From assembly GCF_002198665.1 (NCBI RefSeq), contig NZ_MWLM01000018.1, positions 1-44,379 of the forward strand: a DNA stretch of 44,379 bases, given 5' to 3'. Below are positions 41,484-44,379 of this stretch, one piece after another. Below the pieces are notes generated by a model. It made no database searches. It was not told the origin of the DNA and saw nothing but the letters and a program-made list of their open reading frames with translations. Both the position numbers and the translations under genes were made by a program. The number at the start of each line of letters is the position of its first letter. Position 1 is the stretch's first letter. The DNA comes from Novosphingobium sp. B 225. Lineage in GTDB: Bacteria > Pseudomonadota > Alphaproteobacteria > Sphingomonadales > Sphingomonadaceae.

Positions 41484-42107
41484 ATGAAGAAACTGACCCT
41501 TGGCCTTTCGGCCGCCGCGCTGGCTCTGGCCGGCACCGTGGCGCTGGCGCAAAGCCACGACATGGGCAAAATGGATCCGATGGCCGGCAAGACCGTGACC
41601 AAGGCCGAAGCTCAGACCATGGCCGTGCAGATGTTCGACAAGATGGACGCCAACCGCGATGGCAAGCTCGATTCCGCTGACCGCGAAGCGCACCGCGCGC
41701 AGCGGATGGAGGAACATTTCGCCAAGCTGGATGCCGACAAGAGCGGCTCGATCTCGCGCGATGAATTCAATGCCGCGCATCAGCCGGGTGAGCGCGGTGG
41801 ACGCGGCGAACACGGCCGGCGCGGTGAAGGACGCAAAGGCATGGGCCACGGCGGCGGCATGATGATGCTGCACATGGCCGATACGAACAAGGACAAGGCC
41901 GTCAGCAAGGATGAATTCCTGGCTGCTCATGCCAAGCATTTCGATACGGCCGACGCCAACCACGATGGCAAGCTGACCCCGGAAGAACGCAAGGCTGCCC
42001 ATGAAAAGATGCGCGGCATGATGGGCAAGATGAAGGGCATGCACGGCGGCCATGGCATGCATGGCGGCGCTGACATGCCGCCTCCGCCGCCCCCGCCGGG
42101 CAACTGA
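41484..42107 (+). CDS. Secreted EF-hand protein with His/Met-rich linkers
   Basis: 207 residues. Signal peptide 1-22 (ending ALAQ). Four EF-hand loops start at Asp55 (DANRDGKLDSAD), Asp83 (DADKSGSISRDE), Asp133 (DTNKDKAVSKDE) and Asp157 (DANHDGKLTPEE). Between the second and third, and at the C-terminus, lie Gly/His/Met-rich stretches (HGGGMMMLHM; MHGGHGMHGG) and a final PPPPPPPG tail, so besides calcium it may bind other metals. Periplasmic by inference. It is 26 bp before the response regulator gene on the same strand, and so likely belongs to the same operon. Confidence 0.8.
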   Translation: MKKLTLGLSAAALALAGTVALAQSHDMGKMDPMAGKTVTKAEAQTMAVQMFDKMDANRDGKLDSADREAHRAQRMEEHFAKLDADKSGSISRDEFNAAHQPGERGGRGEHGRRGEGRKGMGHGGGMMMLHMADTNKDKAVSKDEFLAAHAKHFDTADANHDGKLTPEERKAAHEKMRGMMGKMKGMHGGHGMHGGADMPPPPPPPGN

Positions 42108-42133
42108 ATGGTACTGCGCTGGCCCCGTCCGCG

Positions 42134-42865
42134 ATGAACACGGCAACCCCGGTCAGCCTGCTGCTTGTCGATGACGAACAGCAATTGCGTGAACCCCTGG
42201 CCGACTATCTGTCGCGCCAGGGGTTTGCCGTAACCCAGGCCGCCAGCGCCGCCGAGGCCCGCAGTCTGCTGCGCGATGCCCGTCCCGATCTGGTCCTGCT
42301 TGACGTGATGATGCCGGGCGAGGACGGGCTGTCGCTGTGCCGCCACTTGTCCGAAAGCCAGGCGATCCCCACCATCCTGCTGACCGCACGGGGCGAAGCG
42401 ACCGACCGGATCGTCGGGCTGGAAATCGGCGCAGACGACTATGTGGTGAAACCGTTCGAACCGCGCGAGCTGGTCGCCCGAATCCGCTCGGTCCTGCGCC
42501 GCGCGGCTAAAGGTCCGGTTGCGCCGGTCGAGGACGAAGTGTTCGAATTCGACGGCTGGCAACTCGATCCGCTGAAGCGGCGGCTGACCGATGCCGAAGG
42601 GGTGATGGTTTCGATCTCTTCGGTCGAATTCCGGCTGCTGATGGCCTTTCTGGAACACCCACGCCAGGTGCTGGACCGGGACCGCCTGCTCGACATGGTC
42701 CAGGGCCGCGAGGCGCATCTGTTTGACCGTGCGGTCGATAACCAGATCAGCCGCCTGCGCCGCAAGATCGAGGTCGACAGCCGCAATCCTGCCCTGATCC
42801 AGACCGTCTGGGGCGGCGGCTATATGCTCGCCGCCGATGTCCGCAAGGTGCGGGCTGCGGAGTGA
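42134..42865 (+). CDS. OmpR-family response regulator
   Basis: 243 residues. Receiver domain with the acidic pair Asp13-Asp14, phospho-acceptor Asp57 (LVLLDVMMPG), Thr of LLTARG and the Lys of VVKPFEP; then a winged-helix DNA-binding domain (about 135-235, with SSVEFRLLMAFLEHPRQVLDRDRLLD and the recognition helix FDRAVDNQISRLRRKIE). Its TGA overlaps the kinase ATG (TGATG), a typical coupling. It may bind the direct repeat upstream of the EF-hand gene, though this is inferred. Confidence 0.9.
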   Translation: MNTATPVSLLLVDDEQQLREPLADYLSRQGFAVTQAASAAEARSLLRDARPDLVLLDVMMPGEDGLSLCRHLSESQAIPTILLTARGEATDRIVGLEIGADDYVVKPFEPRELVARIRSVLRRAAKGPVAPVEDEVFEFDGWQLDPLKRRLTDAEGVMVSISSVEFRLLMAFLEHPRQVLDRDRLLDMVQGREAHLFDRAVDNQISRLRRKIEVDSRNPALIQTVWGGGYMLAADVRKVRAAE

Positions 42866-44322
42866 TGGCGCGCCCGTCCCTGCGTGCACTGTCATCCCGC
42901 CTCGCCCCCCGCAGCCTGCAGGGGCAGCTGCTGCTGGCCGTGGCACTTGCGCTGTTGGCAGCCCAGGCGATCAGCACCGCGCTGCTGTGGCGCGCCCAGT
43001 CTGACCGGCGCGAAGCGACCCTGGTTCACACTGCTGCGATCCGGCTGGTCGGCGCAAACCGCGAAAGCGAGCGGGCGGGCCGCGACGGGGATGACCATGG
43101 CCCCCGGCTGGGCTCCGGCCCGCATCCCCCCGAACTGCTCCGCGCCGCGCGCCATTTGCGGATCGAACTGTCCGCGCAGACCCCGCTGCGCGCGGGCGAA
43201 CGCCGCTCCGCGGATGCCGAGGCGGAACTGCGCGAAATCATGATCAACCAGGGGATCGCGGTGGGCGATGTGATCGTCACCCACCGCGCGCTGGAAGCAG
43301 ACCCGCGCATGGCCCGCCGCATGGCCGCCCGCGCCGCAGTGATCGGCCACCGCGGCCCGCCGCCGCCCGATCACTTGCTGATAGCCGGAATCCAGCTGCA
43401 ACCGACGGGCAACTGGATGGTGGTGCGCGTGCCAGTGCCCCGGGTCGAACGCGCGCTGATTGCCACTATCCTGGGCCAGACCTTGCTGCTGTATGGCCTG
43501 CTGGTTGGAGTGATCGCCTTTATCGTCGGGCGGATCACCCGCCCGCTCAAGGCCCTGACCCGGCGGCTCGAACGCTTTGCCGAAACCCGCCAGGCTGATG
43601 GCCAGCTGGAACCCGAAGGCCCGGATGACATCCGCCACCTGATCCTGGCGCAAAACGCCATGGAAGGCCGGATCGCCACTTTGCTGGATGAAAAAGACGT
43701 GATGCTGGGCGCGATCGGGCACGATCTCAAAACCCCGCTCGCCGCGCTCAGGGTGCGGATCGAAAGCGTCGAAGACGAAACCGAGCGGGCCAAGATGGCC
43801 GGTACGATCGAGGACATCACCCGCAGCCTTGATGACATCCTCAGCCTCGCCCGGGTTGGCCGCCCCACCGACCCGCGCGAGATTGCGGACCTGTCCGCGC
43901 TGGTCGCGCAAGTGGCCGAGGAATACGAGGACATGGGCGAACCGGTAACTCTGGCCCCCGGCGAGCGGCTGGTCATGCCGCTGCGCGCCACCTGGCTGCG
44001 GCGCGCGCTGCGCAACCTGATCGGCAATGCCCTGCGCTATGGCACAGTGGCGCGGGTCAGCCTGCTGCGCGAAGGCGGGCAGGCGCTGATCCGGGTCGAG
44101 GATGACGGCCCCGGCATTCCCGAGGCCGATCTGCCGCGTATGCTGGAACCCTTCACCCGCGGCGAACCTTCGCGCAACAGCCTGACCGGCGGGGCCGGAC
44201 TTGGCCTGACCCTGGCCCGCGCGATTGCCGAACAGCATGGCGGCAAGCTGGTGCTGGTCAACCGGCTCAATCCGGACAGCAGCGTAGCTGGCCTGACCGC
44301 CACAATCGCGTTGCCGGTCTAG
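42865..44322 (+). CDS. Sensor histidine kinase with HAMP domain
   Basis: 485 residues from ATG 42865 (a GTG one codon earlier is less likely). One membrane helix at 21-42, a periplasmic sensor of about 155 residues that is rich in Asp/His/Pro (DGDDHGPRLGSGPHPPEL), a second helix at 199-221, a HAMP linker (about 222-275), the phospho-accepting His286 in AIGHDLKTPLAAL, and an ATPase domain with RNLIGNALRYG (N box), VEDDGPGIP (G1) and GAGLGLTLA (G2). It pairs with the response regulator at 42134. Proximity of the EF-hand protein suggests a divalent-metal or envelope signal, but no ligand is evident. Confidence 0.9.
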   Translation: MARPSLRALSSRLAPRSLQGQLLLAVALALLAAQAISTALLWRAQSDRREATLVHTAAIRLVGANRESERAGRDGDDHGPRLGSGPHPPELLRAARHLRIELSAQTPLRAGERRSADAEAELREIMINQGIAVGDVIVTHRALEADPRMARRMAARAAVIGHRGPPPPDHLLIAGIQLQPTGNWMVVRVPVPRVERALIATILGQTLLLYGLLVGVIAFIVGRITRPLKALTRRLERFAETRQADGQLEPEGPDDIRHLILAQNAMEGRIATLLDEKDVMLGAIGHDLKTPLAALRVRIESVEDETERAKMAGTIEDITRSLDDILSLARVGRPTDPREIADLSALVAQVAEEYEDMGEPVTLAPGERLVMPLRATWLRRALRNLIGNALRYGTVARVSLLREGGQALIRVEDDGPGIPEADLPRMLEPFTRGEPSRNSLTGGAGLGLTLARAIAEQHGGKLVLVNRLNPDSSVAGLTATIALPV

Positions 44323-44379
44323 GGTCAGGACCTATTAACCGCGCCTTCGAGGTTTGAGTCAGAATGGCTCAGAGCTAGG

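Overview
The window looks like a chromosomal segment from a high-GC alphaproteobacterium, most likely order Sphingomonadales. Evidence for this: a glycine-rich N-terminal extension of a cold-shock protein at the left edge, an RcdA/DUF1465 gene, paired DUF465 genes beside an EI-Ntr (ptsP) gene, a RodZ-like HTH protein followed by cpoB-tilS, two large TonB-dependent receptors starting their plug with a VVTA-(T/Q)-KR box, and a TPR-sulfotransferase next to one of them. Housekeeping genes (prs, glpX, tilS, ptsP) argue for chromosome rather than plasmid. I see no tRNA, rRNA, IS element, prophage or CRISPR array.

Layout. 1-172: start of a cold-shock gene leaving the window (-). 467-3425: five tightly packed + genes (TerC membrane protein, DUF442/TIGR01244 protein, small anchored protein, sterol-desaturase-type hydroxylase, TonB C-terminal protein), then a GMC oxidoreductase (3490-5088). 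5299-9610: - strand TonB receptor, hisN-type phosphatase and prs. 9748-13498: exported cupin-like protein, glpX, small secreted protein, rcdA, and two divergent DUF465 genes. 13617-19077: ptsP, RodZ-like HTH protein, cpoB, tilS (+). 19079-24457: - strand small secreted protein, HCCA isomerase-like protein, zinc alcohol dehydrogenase, L,D-transpeptidase, membrane-bound GGDEF-EAL protein. 24564-30743: secreted M20 peptidase, a TetR regulator divergent from a Rieske oxygenase plus a PYROXD2/CrtI-like flavoprotein, and an APC permease, which together look like a small catabolic module with its own operator. 30821-35054: TPR-sulfotransferase and a second TonB receptor. 35296-40843: trmO, thioesterase, unknown protein, oligopeptidase B and Xaa-Pro aminopeptidase. 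40896-44322: VOC protein, EF-hand secreted protein, and an OmpR-type response regulator with its HAMP histidine kinase.

The most striking non-coding signal is a repeated intergenic element present twice (5093-5235 and 12777-12921). Each copy has a short closing stem (GGTGCG/CGCACC), an 8-bp hairpin with a 4-nt loop, a perfect 36-bp inverted repeat with a 16-nt loop carrying GGTACC, and a second 8-bp hairpin with a 4-nt loop. Between the copies the core of the long stem and the terminal GGTGCG are unchanged, while the short stems and the base of the long stem differ in sequence but remain fully paired. This compensatory pattern points to selection or templating of structure, and I consider it the best candidate for an undescribed element here.

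Starts were chosen from overlaps, Shine-Dalgarno-like sequences, signal peptides and domain onsets. Long antisense reading frames were discarded because they mirror conserved genes in high-GC DNA. All functional calls rest on motif recognition by eye; no database search was run.
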